DNA of 27,712 bases from UMGS1649 sp045651205 (GTDB lineage Bacteria > Bacillota > Clostridia > TANB77 > CAG-465), in the NCBI GenBank assembly GCA_045651205.1, contig JAZRSA010000042.1, forward strand, positions 1-27,712, read 5' to 3'. The notes beneath the pieces were generated by a model, which did no database searches, was not told the DNA's origin, and worked only from the letters and a program-made list of their open reading frames with translations. A program made the position numbers and the translations under genes. Positions 15,950 through 23,724 of the stretch are shown here, piece after piece. Each line of letters opens with the position of its first letter. Positions within the stretch are counted from its first letter, which is position 1.

Positions 15950-18103
15950 TTAAAATTTAGGTTCAAGTAAGCTTAATGCAACTTTCTTTTTGTCTAGCTT
16001 TATTTCTATAACATAGCAATCTACTATATCTCCAACACTTACTACTTCAAGTGGGTGTTTTATATATTTGTCTGTTAATTTAGATATATGTGCTAGTCCA
16101 TCATTCTTAAGTCCTATATCTATGAATACTCCAAAATCTACAACATTTCTTACTGTTCCTTGTAATTTCATTCCTACTTGTAAATCTTCTAGCTTTAATA
16201 TATCGCTTTTTAGAAGTGGTTTCTCAAAATCATCACGAGGATCTCTCGCGGGCGCTTTTAATGCCTTTATTACGTCCTCTAGCGTATATTCATCCGCTTT
16301 TAATTCATTCGCAACTTCTTTTACATCTATTTTATCCATAGCTTCAATTAGCTTATTAGAGCCTAAATCTGCTATATCCATTTTTGTTAATTTTAATACT
16401 TCTTCTGCAAGCTTATAGCTTTCTGGGTGGATTCCTGTTCTATCTAATGGATTTGTTCCGCCTTCAATTCTCATAAATCCTATTGCTTGTTCATAAACTT
16501 TATCGCTAAATACTTTTGCTTTCTTTAAATCTGCTCTAGATAAAATCTTTCCTTTTTCATCTCTGTATGCTAAGAATTTATCTATTGTTTTCTTGTTCAT
16601 TCCAGAAACATATTTTAAGAGTTCTTGACTTGCTGTATTTAGGTTTACACCAACCATGTTAACTGCTTTACTTACTACAAAATCTAAAGACTCATCTAAT
16701 CTCTTTTCCTGAACATCGTGTTGATATTGTCCTACACCAATGCTCTTAGAATCTATCTTAACAAGTTCAGATAACGGATCTTGAAGTCTTCTTGCAATAC
16801 TTATTGCACTTCTTTCTTCTACATGCAAATCCGGGAATTCTGCTATAGCCAGTTTAGATGCAGAATATACAGAAGCTCCTGCTTCATTTACTATAATATA
16901 TTCTACTTTTCTTTTTGCATCTTTAATTACATCAACTATAAATGCTTCACTTTCTCTTGAAGCAGTTCCATTACCGATTGCTATTATATCTATGTTATAT
17001 TTATCTATTAGATTTAACACATGTAGTTTTGCTTTAAGTGTTTCATTCTTAGGTTCGTGTGGGTAAATTACAGATATGTTTAAGTATTTTCCTGTGCTAT
17101 CTATAACCGCTAGTTTACACCCTGTTCTAAATGCAGGATCTAATCCTAAAACCATCTTATCTTTCATCGGTGGTTGAAGAAGTAATTTCTCAAGATTTTT
17201 AGCAAATACAGATATTGCAGCTTCACTACTCTTTTCTGTTAAATCTGCACGTATTTCTCTTTCAATACTTGGACTAATTAATCTAGCGTATGCATCCTTT
17301 ATTGCCTCTTTAACAACAGGTGCTACAAAAGAATTTTTGTTCTTTATAGTGAACTTCTCCATATGTTCTAGTATAGGTGTTTCGTCTACTACTATACTAA
17401 CGCTTAATACGCCTTCTTTTTCTCCTCTGTTTAATGCTAATACTCTATGATGTTTAACTTGTTTTACTGGTTCAGTATATTCATAATACATATCGTAAAC
17501 CTTATTTTCATCTTCAGCATTTTTCTTCATTTTAGAAGTCATATTACCATTGTTATATGTATATTTTCTAATCCAAGATCTAAAACGACTATTATCACTT
17601 ACGTTTTCTGCAATTATATAGATTGCACCTTTTATTGCATCTTCAGTTGTTTTAACTTTATCTGTTATATATTCTTTAGCTATACTTTCTAATGTACCTT
17701 CTTTTGGGAATGTCATTATTAAATCTGCTAAAGGTTGTAATCCTAAAGCAATTGCTTCTGTTGCTTTAGTCTTTTTCTTTTCTTTAAATGGTCTATATAA
17801 ATCTTCTACATCTACTAATTTTTCTGCTTTTAATATATCGTTTTTAAGTTCTTCAGTAAGCATTCCTTTTTCATCTATTAAATGAATAACATCTTCTTTT
17901 CTTTTAAGTAAATTTACTTGCTATTCATATACTTCGTTGATACTTCTAATTTGTTCTTCATCTAATGCTCCGGTTGCTTCTTTACGGTAACGAGCGATGA
18001 ATGGAATTGTATTTCCTTCTTCTAAAAGTTCTAATGTTTTTTCTACTTGTGTTTGTTTTACATTTAATGTTTTTGCTATTTCTAATATAATTTCTTTGTT
18101 CAT
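15950..18103 (-). pseudogene. tex: tex (YqgF/HhH/S1 RNA-binding protein) interrupted by an in-frame TAG at codon 61
   Basis: Tex is a cytoplasmic nucleic-acid-binding protein linked to transcription and ribosome maturation. Reading from ATG at 18103 (RBS GAGAGGTTATT) gives 60 residues matching the Tex N-terminus, for example GNTIPFIARYRKEATGALDE. A TAG at 17921-17923 follows. The same frame then continues with QVNLLKRKEDVIHLIDEKG into 637 residues from an ATG at 17863. Without the TAG the product would have 717 residues, the normal Tex length. The remainder is intact: YqgF-like domain (LGLDPAFRTGCKLAVID), helix-hairpin-helix (LNTASQELLKYVSG) and C-terminal S1 (GTVRNVVDFGVFIDIG). TAG is a true stop in porA, comEC and the BofC-like gene here, so a nonsense mutation, sequence error, readthrough or restart at 17863 are the options. 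Confidence 0.8.
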
Positions 18104-18127
18104 AATAACCTCTCTTTTGCAAAACAA

Positions 18128-18156
18128 ATTATATATCACGAAAGCAGGTTTGTCAA
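18128..18156 (-). promoter_or_regulatory. tex promoter (full consensus)
   Basis: Minus-strand TTGACA (18151-18156), 17 bases, then TATAAT (18128-18133). It lies 24 bases before the tex start and diverges from the promoter at 18185. Confidence 0.88.
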
Positions 18157-18184
18157 ATTATTATGTAAAGTATAATGCTATATA

Positions 18185-18213
18185 TTGCATTAATTAAATA
18201 ATTATGTTATAAT
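18185..18213 (+). promoter_or_regulatory. promoter of the first small membrane paralog
   Basis: TTGCAT (18185-18190), 17 bases, then TATAAT (18208-18213) with TG at the extended -10 position (TGTTATAAT). Confidence 0.75.
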
Positions 18214-18269
18214 AGCATCGTTGTTTGGTTTTAAGATAAATTTTAATAAATTTACTGGAGGATAAAACC

Positions 18270-18896
18270 ATGAAGAAAATTAACTTTAAGCGATTATGTT
18301 CGCTAATATTAGGCCTTTGTTCGCTATTTCTTTTTATATCTTTTACATCTACCGCAGACGGTCCTGGTGTAGACTATACAAAAGAATATACAATGTATCT
18401 AGATATTAATGATATGTCTTCACTAGAAGATGTTGAAGCCTATCTAGATAACCTAAACATCTCTTATGATATAAATGAGAGTAAACTAACTTTACCAGAT
18501 TACGCTAATATAGAATACGTAATAAAAACAGATAACTCATCTGGTTATTTACTACATTCTAAACTGATGCATAACCTTAGTCGATTAGACGAGCGCGACA
18601 CAGATATTGTAACGGTAAAAAAAGAAACTATTAACAACGAAATAACAGAATTAATTTATTTAGAAGATAACGGTTTAACTTATACTAAAATAGCAGATAA
18701 GTATTATATAGAACCCACTATTATATATGTCATTTTAATCATTGTTTCTTTCTTCTCATTTATAATATTACTAACCTCTTCAATTACAGAATACATCGGT
18801 GTGTTCTTTGACTGGTTAAAGAAAAAAAGAGATGCAAAGAAAAATACTGCTGATATTGCAGAAACTAAAACAGAAACTGAAGTTCATGAAGCATAA
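18270..18896 (+). CDS. small two-helix membrane protein, paralog A (208 aa)
   Basis: Function not recognised. There is an N-terminal helix (about 9-27), an outside domain of about 120 residues, a second helix (about 151-177) and a charged cytoplasmic tail (LKKKRDAKKN onward). It is clearly related along its whole length to the next gene: both share a 'Y-T-x-E-Y' start, 'VE-x-YL', 'ISY-x-IN', 'NIEYVI-x-TDNS-S/T-G' and 'NG-L/I-TY' in the same order. The RBS is GGAGGATAAAACC. Codons are AT-rich, in contrast to paralog B. It has its own promoter and terminator. Confidence 0.8.
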   Translation: MKKINFKRLCSLILGLCSLFLFISFTSTADGPGVDYTKEYTMYLDINDMSSLEDVEAYLDNLNISYDINESKLTLPDYANIEYVIKTDNSSGYLLHSKLMHNLSRLDERDTDIVTVKKETINNEITELIYLEDNGLTYTKIADKYYIEPTIIYVILIIVSFFSFIILLTSSITEYIGVFFDWLKKKRDAKKNTADIAETKTETEVHEA

Positions 18897-18955
18897 CTTT
18901 CTGTATTAAAATATATAAAAGATAACTAAAAGAGACAACTAGGCCAAACAACACT

Positions 18956-18985
18956 ACACTCTGGAATAATATCCAGAGTGTTTTT
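18956..18985 (+). terminator. terminator after paralog A
   Basis: ACACTCTGGA pairs with TCCAGAGTGT around ATAATA, followed by TTTTT. Confidence 0.9.
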
Positions 18986-19001
18986 ATGTTAACAAAACTA
19001 C

Positions 19002-19030
19002 TTGAAAAATACATACAAATATGATATAAT
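19002..19030 (+). promoter_or_regulatory. promoter of paralog B
   Basis: TTGAAA (19002-19007), 17 bases, then TATAAT (19025-19030) with extended -10 TG. It starts 17 bases after the paralog A terminator. Confidence 0.78.
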
Positions 19031-19088
19031 ATTCATAGTGTTTAGCGTAAAAAAAGATTTAATTAAAGATTTTTGGAGGTATAAACCA

Positions 19089-19694
19089 ATGTCAAAATCG
19101 AACATCAAACGGATCGTGCTTTTAAGCACAAGCGTAGCAATGCTCATCATTTTCATCGTATTCTCTTGTGTTCTCGCCAATCCCGGCAAAAACTACACAG
19201 ACGAATACAAAATCCATCTTGCTCTTTCTGAGTATGACACCATCGAAGAAGTTGAAACTTATCTGACGGATAATAAGATCTCTTACGAAATCAACAATAG
19301 CACTCTTACACTTAATAATTATGAGAACATCGAGTATGTAATCCATACCGATAATAGCACCGGCCATCTTATCCCGTCTGCAAAATGTCTTCTTCTCGAA
19401 AAGTTGGATGCAAGAGACTACGAAGTTATAACTGTTGAAAAAGTCGCAACCGAAGACGGTTGGAATGAAAATATTTATCTCAAGAAAAACGGAATTACCT
19501 ATTCTAGGTACAACGGAGAATATTTCATCCAAACCACATGGGCGCTTCAAATTTTCAAAACAGTGTCTCTCATTGCATTCATCGGAATCAGCGTTTACCT
19601 GGTACTTGAATATCTGGACCTTTACTTCAAAATGAAGAAAAGAACAGATCTTAAAGAAAAGGCGCCCAAGGTAAGCCAAGACAACAAAGCCTAA
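19089..19694 (+). CDS. small two-helix membrane protein, paralog B (201 aa)
   Basis: Tandem paralog of the gene at 18270 with the same plan: helix (about 9-29), outside domain, helix (about 155-178), basic tail. Shared blocks include EEVETYL, KISYEIN, NIEYVIHTDNSTGHLIPS and KKNGITYSR. I chose ATG 19089 because GGAGGT lies 8 bases before it; a longer reading from a TTG at 19002 would start inside the promoter. Codon use differs strongly from paralog A: Ile is often ATC and Leu often CTT/CTC, where A uses ATA and TTA. The duplication is therefore old, or one copy came from elsewhere. Function unknown. Confidence 0.82.
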   Translation: MSKSNIKRIVLLSTSVAMLIIFIVFSCVLANPGKNYTDEYKIHLALSEYDTIEEVETYLTDNKISYEINNSTLTLNNYENIEYVIHTDNSTGHLIPSAKCLLLEKLDARDYEVITVEKVATEDGWNENIYLKKNGITYSRYNGEYFIQTTWALQIFKTVSLIAFIGISVYLVLEYLDLYFKMKKRTDLKEKAPKVSQDNKA

Positions 19695-19732
19695 CACACA
19701 TTGTCTACGTTAAACACTACCGTTAACACAAC

Positions 19733-19765
19733 AAAACACTTCAGAGTATTCTCTGAAGTGTTTTT
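19733..19765. terminator. bidirectional terminator between paralog B and rplL
   Basis: AAAACACTTCAGAG pairs with CTCTGAAGTGTTTT around TATT, with T-runs on both strands. It can end both the plus-strand gene and the convergent rplJ-rplL transcript. Confidence 0.88.
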
Positions 19766-19789
19766 CTTTGTATTTTTAATAATTAAACA

Positions 19790-20164
19790 TTAAGCAAGTT
19801 CTACAACTGCTCCAGCTTCTGTTAAAGCTGCTTTCATTTTTTCAGCTTCTTCTTTAGCTACGTTTTCTTTTATAGTTGCTGGTGCTCCATCAACTAAGTC
19901 TTTAGCTTCTTTTAATCCTAAACCAGTTGCTTCTCTAACTGCTTTGATTACTTGAATTTTGTTAGCTCCTGCTTCTTTAAGATCTACGTTGAATTCAGTT
20001 TTTTCTTCAGCTGCTGCTGCTCCAGCTGCTGCTCCACCTGCTACTGCTACAACTGCTGCAGCTGCAGATACTCCAAATTTTTCTTCAATTGCTTTTACTA
20101 AGTCTGCTAATTCGATAACTGTTAAAGTTTCGATATCAGCTAATATTTTTTCGATTTTTTCCAT
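19790..20164 (-). CDS. rplL: ribosomal protein L7/L12
   Basis: A 124-residue acidic stalk protein that recruits translation factors to the ribosome. It has the N-terminal dimerisation helix pair, an Ala/Gly-rich hinge (VAVAGGAAAGAAAAEEKTEF) and the conserved C-terminal globular domain (KIQVIKAVREATGLGLKEAK). The RBS is AAGGAGGAAAATAAA. It lies 34 bases after rplJ in the same transcript. rpoB, the common next gene, is not here; the transcript ends at the bidirectional terminator. Confidence 0.97.
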   Translation of the reverse strand: MEKIEKILADIETLTVIELADLVKAIEEKFGVSAAAAVVAVAGGAAAGAAAAEEKTEFNVDLKEAGANKIQVIKAVREATGLGLKEAKDLVDGAPATIKENVAKEEAEKMKAALTEAGAVVELA

Positions 20165-20198
20165 TTTATTTTCCTCCTTAAAATCTTTCTAGTTAGTC

Positions 20199-20708
20199 TT
20201 AGGCACTAACTGACTCCTCATTTTTCTTTGCTACTTGATCAAGCACAACTGCTAAGTTTCTGATATTTCCAATAAGAGCAGATGCAAGTTGAGTAAGTAG
20301 AACTTCTTTTGATGGTAGTTTTGCAAGTTTCTTAACTTCTTCTACAGATACCGCTTTACCATCCATGATTCCAGCTTTAAATTGATAGAATTCATGTGTT
20401 TTAGCAAAATCATAAGCTACTTTTGGTCCAGTTGTGTATTCTTCTGTTCCTATAACTACTGCTGTAGGTCCTTCTAATACGCTATCTAGTCCTTCGATAT
20501 TAGCTTCTTTGCATGCTAGTTTAATTAAAGAATTCTTTACAACCATGCATTCATTTCCAGATTCTCTGTATGCTTTTCTGATTTCTTTATCTTCGTCAAC
20601 TGTAATTCCTTTATAGTCTACAAAGAAAACCATTTTTGCTGCTTGTAATTTTTCAGCTAATTCTTTAACTTGTGCTTTTTTAGCTTCTAATACTTTTGCG
20701 CTTGGCAT
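20199..20708 (-). CDS. rplJ: ribosomal protein L10
   Basis: L10 (169 residues) anchors the L7/L12 dimers on 23S rRNA. It shows the family N-terminus (KVLEAKKAQVKELAEKLQ), the VDYKGITV motif and a C-terminal helix that binds L12. The RBS is AAGGAGAAATTAAC. The gene is preceded by an L10 leader RNA and an intrinsic attenuator, so the L10-L12 complex probably controls its own synthesis, as known in Bacillus. rplK and rplA are not adjacent. Confidence 0.96.
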   Translation of the reverse strand: MPSAKVLEAKKAQVKELAEKLQAAKMVFFVDYKGITVDEDKEIRKAYRESGNECMVVKNSLIKLACKEANIEGLDSVLEGPTAVVIGTEEYTTGPKVAYDFAKTHEFYQFKAGIMDGKAVSVEEVKKLAKLPSKEVLLTQLASALIGNIRNLAVVLDQVAKKNEESVSA

Positions 20709-20738
20709 GTTAATTTCTCCTTCCTTTTTGTTTAAATT

Positions 20739-20770
20739 AAAAATACTGTTACCCGCAAAGGTAACAGTAT
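20739..20770 (-). terminator. attenuator in the rplJ leader
   Basis: Minus strand ATACTGTTACC pairs with GGTAACAGTAT around TTTGCG, then TTTTTAATTT. It lies between the L10 leader fold and the rplJ RBS, where premature termination would reduce rplJL expression. Confidence 0.8.
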
Positions 20771-20811
20771 CATCTATATCAATCTTAAAATATATATTAA
20801 GAAATAATCTT

Positions 20812-20874
20812 GACTACTTATCACCTCGGTAGGATTTACTTTGTACCTACTGTCTTGGGTAAATTTTATTTACG
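20812..20874 (-). ncRNA. ribosomal protein L10 leader (cis-regulatory RNA)
   Basis: The minus-strand leader starts near 20874. A first hairpin GTAAATAAAATTTAC (20859-20873) is followed by the hallmark blocks GACAGTAGGTAC and AATCCTACCGAGGTGAT, in which GTAGG pairs with CCTAC. This is the recognised Firmicutes L10 leader layout that binds the L10-L12 complex. Ends are approximate. Confidence 0.75.
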
Positions 20875-20880
20875 TGTATT

Positions 20881-20909
20881 ATTATAACATTTGTTTTATG
20901 TAATGTCAA
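20881..20909 (-). promoter_or_regulatory. rplJ-rplL promoter, inside the end of the upstream gene
   Basis: Minus-strand TTGACA (20904-20909), 17 bases, then TATAAT (20881-20886) with an extended -10 TG. The -35 and part of the spacer fall within the last codons of the ygjV-like gene, which ends at 20896. Confidence 0.9.
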
Positions 20910-21444
20910 CACTTTTCTTTGATTTATTTCTTTTATCTTTTAATATGCCTATTATTGCAGATATAACCATTATAGTTTCTAATATTATTCCAAATATAGA
21001 ATTAACATATATATTGTATATAATCCACACTATGCTTACTAAAACCCCTAGTATTTTATACACAGTCGAGTTTTTTTGCCATACAGCAAATGTATACATT
21101 AGAATTGCCAGCATAGGTAATAAACTTAAAAATCCATCATATGTAATTGCTTCTAATATTCCAACCATTATGTAGAAGATAAATAAAATTAATATATCTT
21201 TTTTTGTACTTATCTTATCATCTATATATTTTGCAAATATTACACTTCTTAAAACTGCTAATAATGCCATTACCAAACCTGACCATGCCATTAAAAGCAT
21301 ATATGACGCTCCCATAAATAAATTTGCAAGCATACTATATAATAATATTTTTCTTCTACTCGTTGTGTAATATGTCCTTACGAAAAACATATAAGAAATT
21401 ACTATAACAATCTGCGAAAGCACATATGTTAAAGTTAATTCCAT
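20896..21444 (-). CDS. YgjV-family integral membrane protein, candidate B3-vitamin transporter
   Basis: The 182 residues form six or seven hydrophobic helices with short loops and a basic C-terminal tail (DKRNKSKK), and no signal peptide. The last two helices (GVLVSIVWIIYNIYV, then FGIILETIMVISAIIGILK) fit the YgjV family of inner-membrane proteins. The repeated helical plan with a W-x-x-Y motif also recalls small SWEET/PnuC-like transporters. Its ATG overlaps the nrtR stop (TAATG) with RBS GGAGAG, so the two are translated together as the last genes of an NAD salvage region. No other importer of nicotinate, nicotinamide or nicotinamide riboside is present in this region. The transport role is inferred from context, not demonstrated. 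Confidence 0.65.
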   Translation of the reverse strand: MELTLTYVLSQIVIVISYMFFVRTYYTTSRRKILLYSMLANLFMGASYMLLMAWSGLVMALLAVLRSVIFAKYIDDKISTKKDILILFIFYIMVGILEAITYDGFLSLLPMLAILMYTFAVWQKNSTVYKILGVLVSIVWIIYNIYVNSIFGIILETIMVISAIIGILKDKRNKSKKSVDIT

Positions 21445-22280
21445 TATACACTCTCCTTCTTATATCTAAACATTACACTTGGTCTATGTCCACCACCTGT
21501 TTTCATTATATCTGTCTTCTCTACTTTATTTGCAATTATTCTTCTAAAAGCCGGATCAAGTAGCTTTTTACCAAGTATAGCTTCATATACTTTTTGAAGT
21601 TCTCCAAGTGTAAATAATTCCGGCATCATATTAAATACAATATCTGTGTACTCTATTTTATTTCTTAGTCTTTCAAGACCTGTAAGTATTACTTGTTCAT
21701 GGTCAAAAGCCAAAGAATTATTATCTAATATTTCCATATCGTATTTATCTGTAGCTTGTGGTTTTATATGTTTAGCAATAGCAAATTTAATTACGTCCGT
21801 TCCATTGTCTAATATTACATCAACCACACCATCTTTTTCTTCATAAGATATTATATCAAACCAAGAAGCTGTTGGAGTTAGCATATTTTCTATTTTTGTT
21901 TTATCTACTAACGCCATATATGAAACAGATATTATTCTCATTCTAGGATCACGTTTTACTCCACCAAATGTATATAATTGTTCTAGATATATATCATCTA
22001 AATTTGTTTCTTTCTTTAATATTCTGTTTGGAGCATAATCTAGTTCTTCACCTACTCCTACAAAACCTCCTGGCAAACACCATTTATCTTTGTATGGATA
22101 ATCCGTTCTTTTAACTAAAAGAATACTCATTTTCTTTTCATCTGTTTTACGATAATTTTCTGTATTCTCACTAGACACACTAAATAAAAGTATATCTGCT
22201 GTAATAGACAATCTATCATAATCCTCTGGATTATATGCCTTTAAGAATTCTTCTTCCGAGTTATATGTTATATTTTCCAT
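21444..22280 (-). CDS. nrtR: NrtR-type Nudix-related regulator of NAD metabolism
   Basis: A two-domain protein (278 residues): an N-terminal Nudix fold, then a winged-helix domain from about 195, with FDHEQVILTGLERLRNKIEY, LFTLGELQKVYEAILGKKLL and a C-terminal FRRII. This is the layout of NrtR, a repressor of NAD genes whose known ligand in studied species is ADP-ribose. The Nudix box (G72 to L94) is degenerate: the position of R-E-U-x-E-E-x-G is occupied by R-I-L-K-K-E-T-N, so hydrolysis is unlikely, as in other NrtR proteins. I chose ATG 22280 because GGAGGATGACT lies directly before it, rather than an ATG six codons upstream. It sits between nadD and the ygjV-like gene. Confidence 0.85.
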   Translation of the reverse strand: MENITYNSEEEFLKAYNPEDYDRLSITADILLFSVSSENTENYRKTDEKKMSILLVKRTDYPYKDKWCLPGGFVGVGEELDYAPNRILKKETNLDDIYLEQLYTFGGVKRDPRMRIISVSYMALVDKTKIENMLTPTASWFDIISYEEKDGVVDVILDNGTDVIKFAIAKHIKPQATDKYDMEILDNNSLAFDHEQVILTGLERLRNKIEYTDIVFNMMPELFTLGELQKVYEAILGKKLLDPAFRRIIANKVEKTDIMKTGGGHRPSVMFRYKKESV

Positions 22281-22314
22281 AGTCATCCTCCAATACACAT
22301 ATTATATATTATAT

Positions 22315-22899
22315 TTATTTTTTATACAATCCTTTTTCTTTTATATATTCCAACACCTTAGGATTAATTATCTCTTCTAATTCTTCTACTTTTTCTTCTT
22401 TAATATACTCTCTTATAAGCGTGGAAGAAAGTACTCTAGGATTAATAGTTGCAAACTCTATCCTGCTTACATACTCTTTGTAGTTTTCCATTATTTTAGG
22501 AATATCATCACCATTTCTAGATACTACAAGTAGTTTGTAATTCTTTAGCATATATTCGTAGTTTTTCCATTCTTTAAACCAATCTAGATTATCTGTACCA
22601 CATATAAAATATATGTCTGCTTCTGGATGCTGTTCTTTGTAATAATCTAATACTTGATAAGTATACGGATACTCTCCATTTTTGCATATATTTCCTACCA
22701 ACATATCCACTTTATCCACCATAAGTTTAAGCATTTCTACTCTATCCTCATGTGTTGCCAAATCTTTTTTATCATAGTTATCTCCTGTTGGTACAAATAT
22801 AACTTTATCTAGATATCCCTTTTCAAGTATAGTATTTGCAACCGTGTAATGCATTATATGCGGTGGATTAAAACAACCACCAAATATGCCTATTTTCAT
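22315..22899 (-). CDS. nadD: NadD: nicotinate-nucleotide adenylyltransferase
   Basis: Converts nicotinate mononucleotide plus ATP to nicotinate adenine dinucleotide. The 194 residues carry the nucleotidyltransferase motif IGIFGGCFNPPH followed by H17, and the second signature SSTLIREYI near the C-terminus. I chose ATG 22899 because AAAGGAGATAACT directly precedes it; an upstream GTG at 22926 would start inside the nadE terminator. Codons are AT-rich, unlike nadE just upstream. No separate promoter is obvious, so expression may depend on readthrough of the nadE terminator. Confidence 0.92.
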   Translation of the reverse strand: MKIGIFGGCFNPPHIMHYTVANTILEKGYLDKVIFVPTGDNYDKKDLATHEDRVEMLKLMVDKVDMLVGNICKNGEYPYTYQVLDYYKEQHPEADIYFICGTDNLDWFKEWKNYEYMLKNYKLLVVSRNGDDIPKIMENYKEYVSRIEFATINPRVLSSTLIREYIKEEKVEELEEIINPKVLEYIKEKGLYKK

Positions 22900-22913
22900 A
22901 GTTATCTCCTTTC

Positions 22914-22952
22914 TATAAAAACGCACCCCAAATGTTTTAACATTCAGGGTGC
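22914..22952 (-). terminator. terminator between nadE and nadD
   Basis: Minus strand GCACCC-TG-AATGTT pairs with AACATT-TG-GGGTGC (two perfect 6-bp blocks with an internal 2x2 loop), then GTTTTTAT. It divides the NAD region into a promoter-proximal part (pncA to nadE) and a distal part (nadD to ygjV). Confidence 0.8.
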
Positions 22953-22958
22953 TTAAGT

Positions 22959-23720
22959 TTAAGTGTTACTCTTTCTGTACGTTGGAATATTGAACTTATG
23001 CGAATTTCTTCTGTGCATAGCATCAATCTTTGCTGCTACATCTTCCGGAAGTTTTTCACCGTTCATACGTTTTGCAATTTGTTTATACGTTACCCCAAGC
23101 TTATCTTCATCAGATTTGTTAGATAAACCATCATCAGGAGTTTTGTATAAAACTTTACCAGGTACTCCAATGTACTCGCCAATTGCAATAACTTCATCCA
23201 CAGTAAAGTCTGCTATTGGAGCAATATCGTGAACAGAATCACCACCTTTAGTAAAGTAACCTACGTGAAGTTCACATTTGTTACTTGTACCAATTACAAG
23301 GTATGCACCGCCTTTTAGCTCGCTATATAGCGCTGCAAGGTAATACAATGTTGCCATTCTAAGCCTTGGCTTGATGTTAATGTCGCTGTTTAGCGTTTGG
23401 TTTGCATCAAACACTCCTACAGAACTCAGATTAGATTTAAATGTGTCATACACATTTGTTAAATCATAATCTACAAGTTCAAATCCGAAATGTTCGCTTA
23501 CAAGCTTGGCATCGGCTTTATCCTCTTCCTTTGAATGACAAGGCATCCAAACTCCAAGAACATTTTCCTTGCCTAAAGCTCTTACCATAAGGCCAGCTAC
23601 GACACCTGAATCTTTACCGCCGCTTATTCCAAGGATTGCTCCTTTAAGATTGTTCTTTTTGTAGTAGTCACGTATGAACTCTACAACTCTTTCTGTTTCT
23701 TGTTTTGCATTAAAACTCAT
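22959..23720 (-). CDS. nadE: NadE: ammonia-dependent NAD synthetase
   Basis: Amidates nicotinate adenine dinucleotide to NAD using ATP. The 253 residues match the short, ammonia-dependent class; there is no glutaminase domain. The PP-loop SGGKDSG is at 33-39. LVIGTSNKCELHVGYFTKGG and the acidic DDGLSNKSDEDKLGV segment are typical of NadE. It starts four bases after the Nudix gene stop (RBS GGAAGTGATTAT). Codons are richer in C/G endings than in nadD. A terminator follows. Confidence 0.94.
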   Translation of the reverse strand: MSFNAKQETERVVEFIRDYYKKNNLKGAILGISGGKDSGVVAGLMVRALGKENVLGVWMPCHSKEEDKADAKLVSEHFGFELVDYDLTNVYDTFKSNLSSVGVFDANQTLNSDINIKPRLRMATLYYLAALYSELKGGAYLVIGTSNKCELHVGYFTKGGDSVHDIAPIADFTVDEVIAIGEYIGVPGKVLYKTPDDGLSNKSDEDKLGVTYKQIAKRMNGEKLPEDVAAKIDAMHRRNSHKFNIPTYRKSNT

Positions 23721-23724
23721 ATAA

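Noticed and set aside
17921..17923. TAG in tex as pyrrolysine or a reassigned codon
   Set aside because: TAG ends porA, comEC and the BofC-like gene at sensible places, and the position is not a catalytic site of Tex. No pyl genes are visible in this window.
17921..18103. The 60-codon tex N-terminal piece as a separate small gene
   Set aside because: Its sequence is the Tex N-terminal domain, and the same frame continues directly after the TAG, so it is part of an interrupted gene.
19122..19697. 191-codon minus-strand frame opposite paralog B
   Set aside because: Shadow of the plus-strand gene, which is supported by homology to paralog A; no RBS and no recognisable domain.
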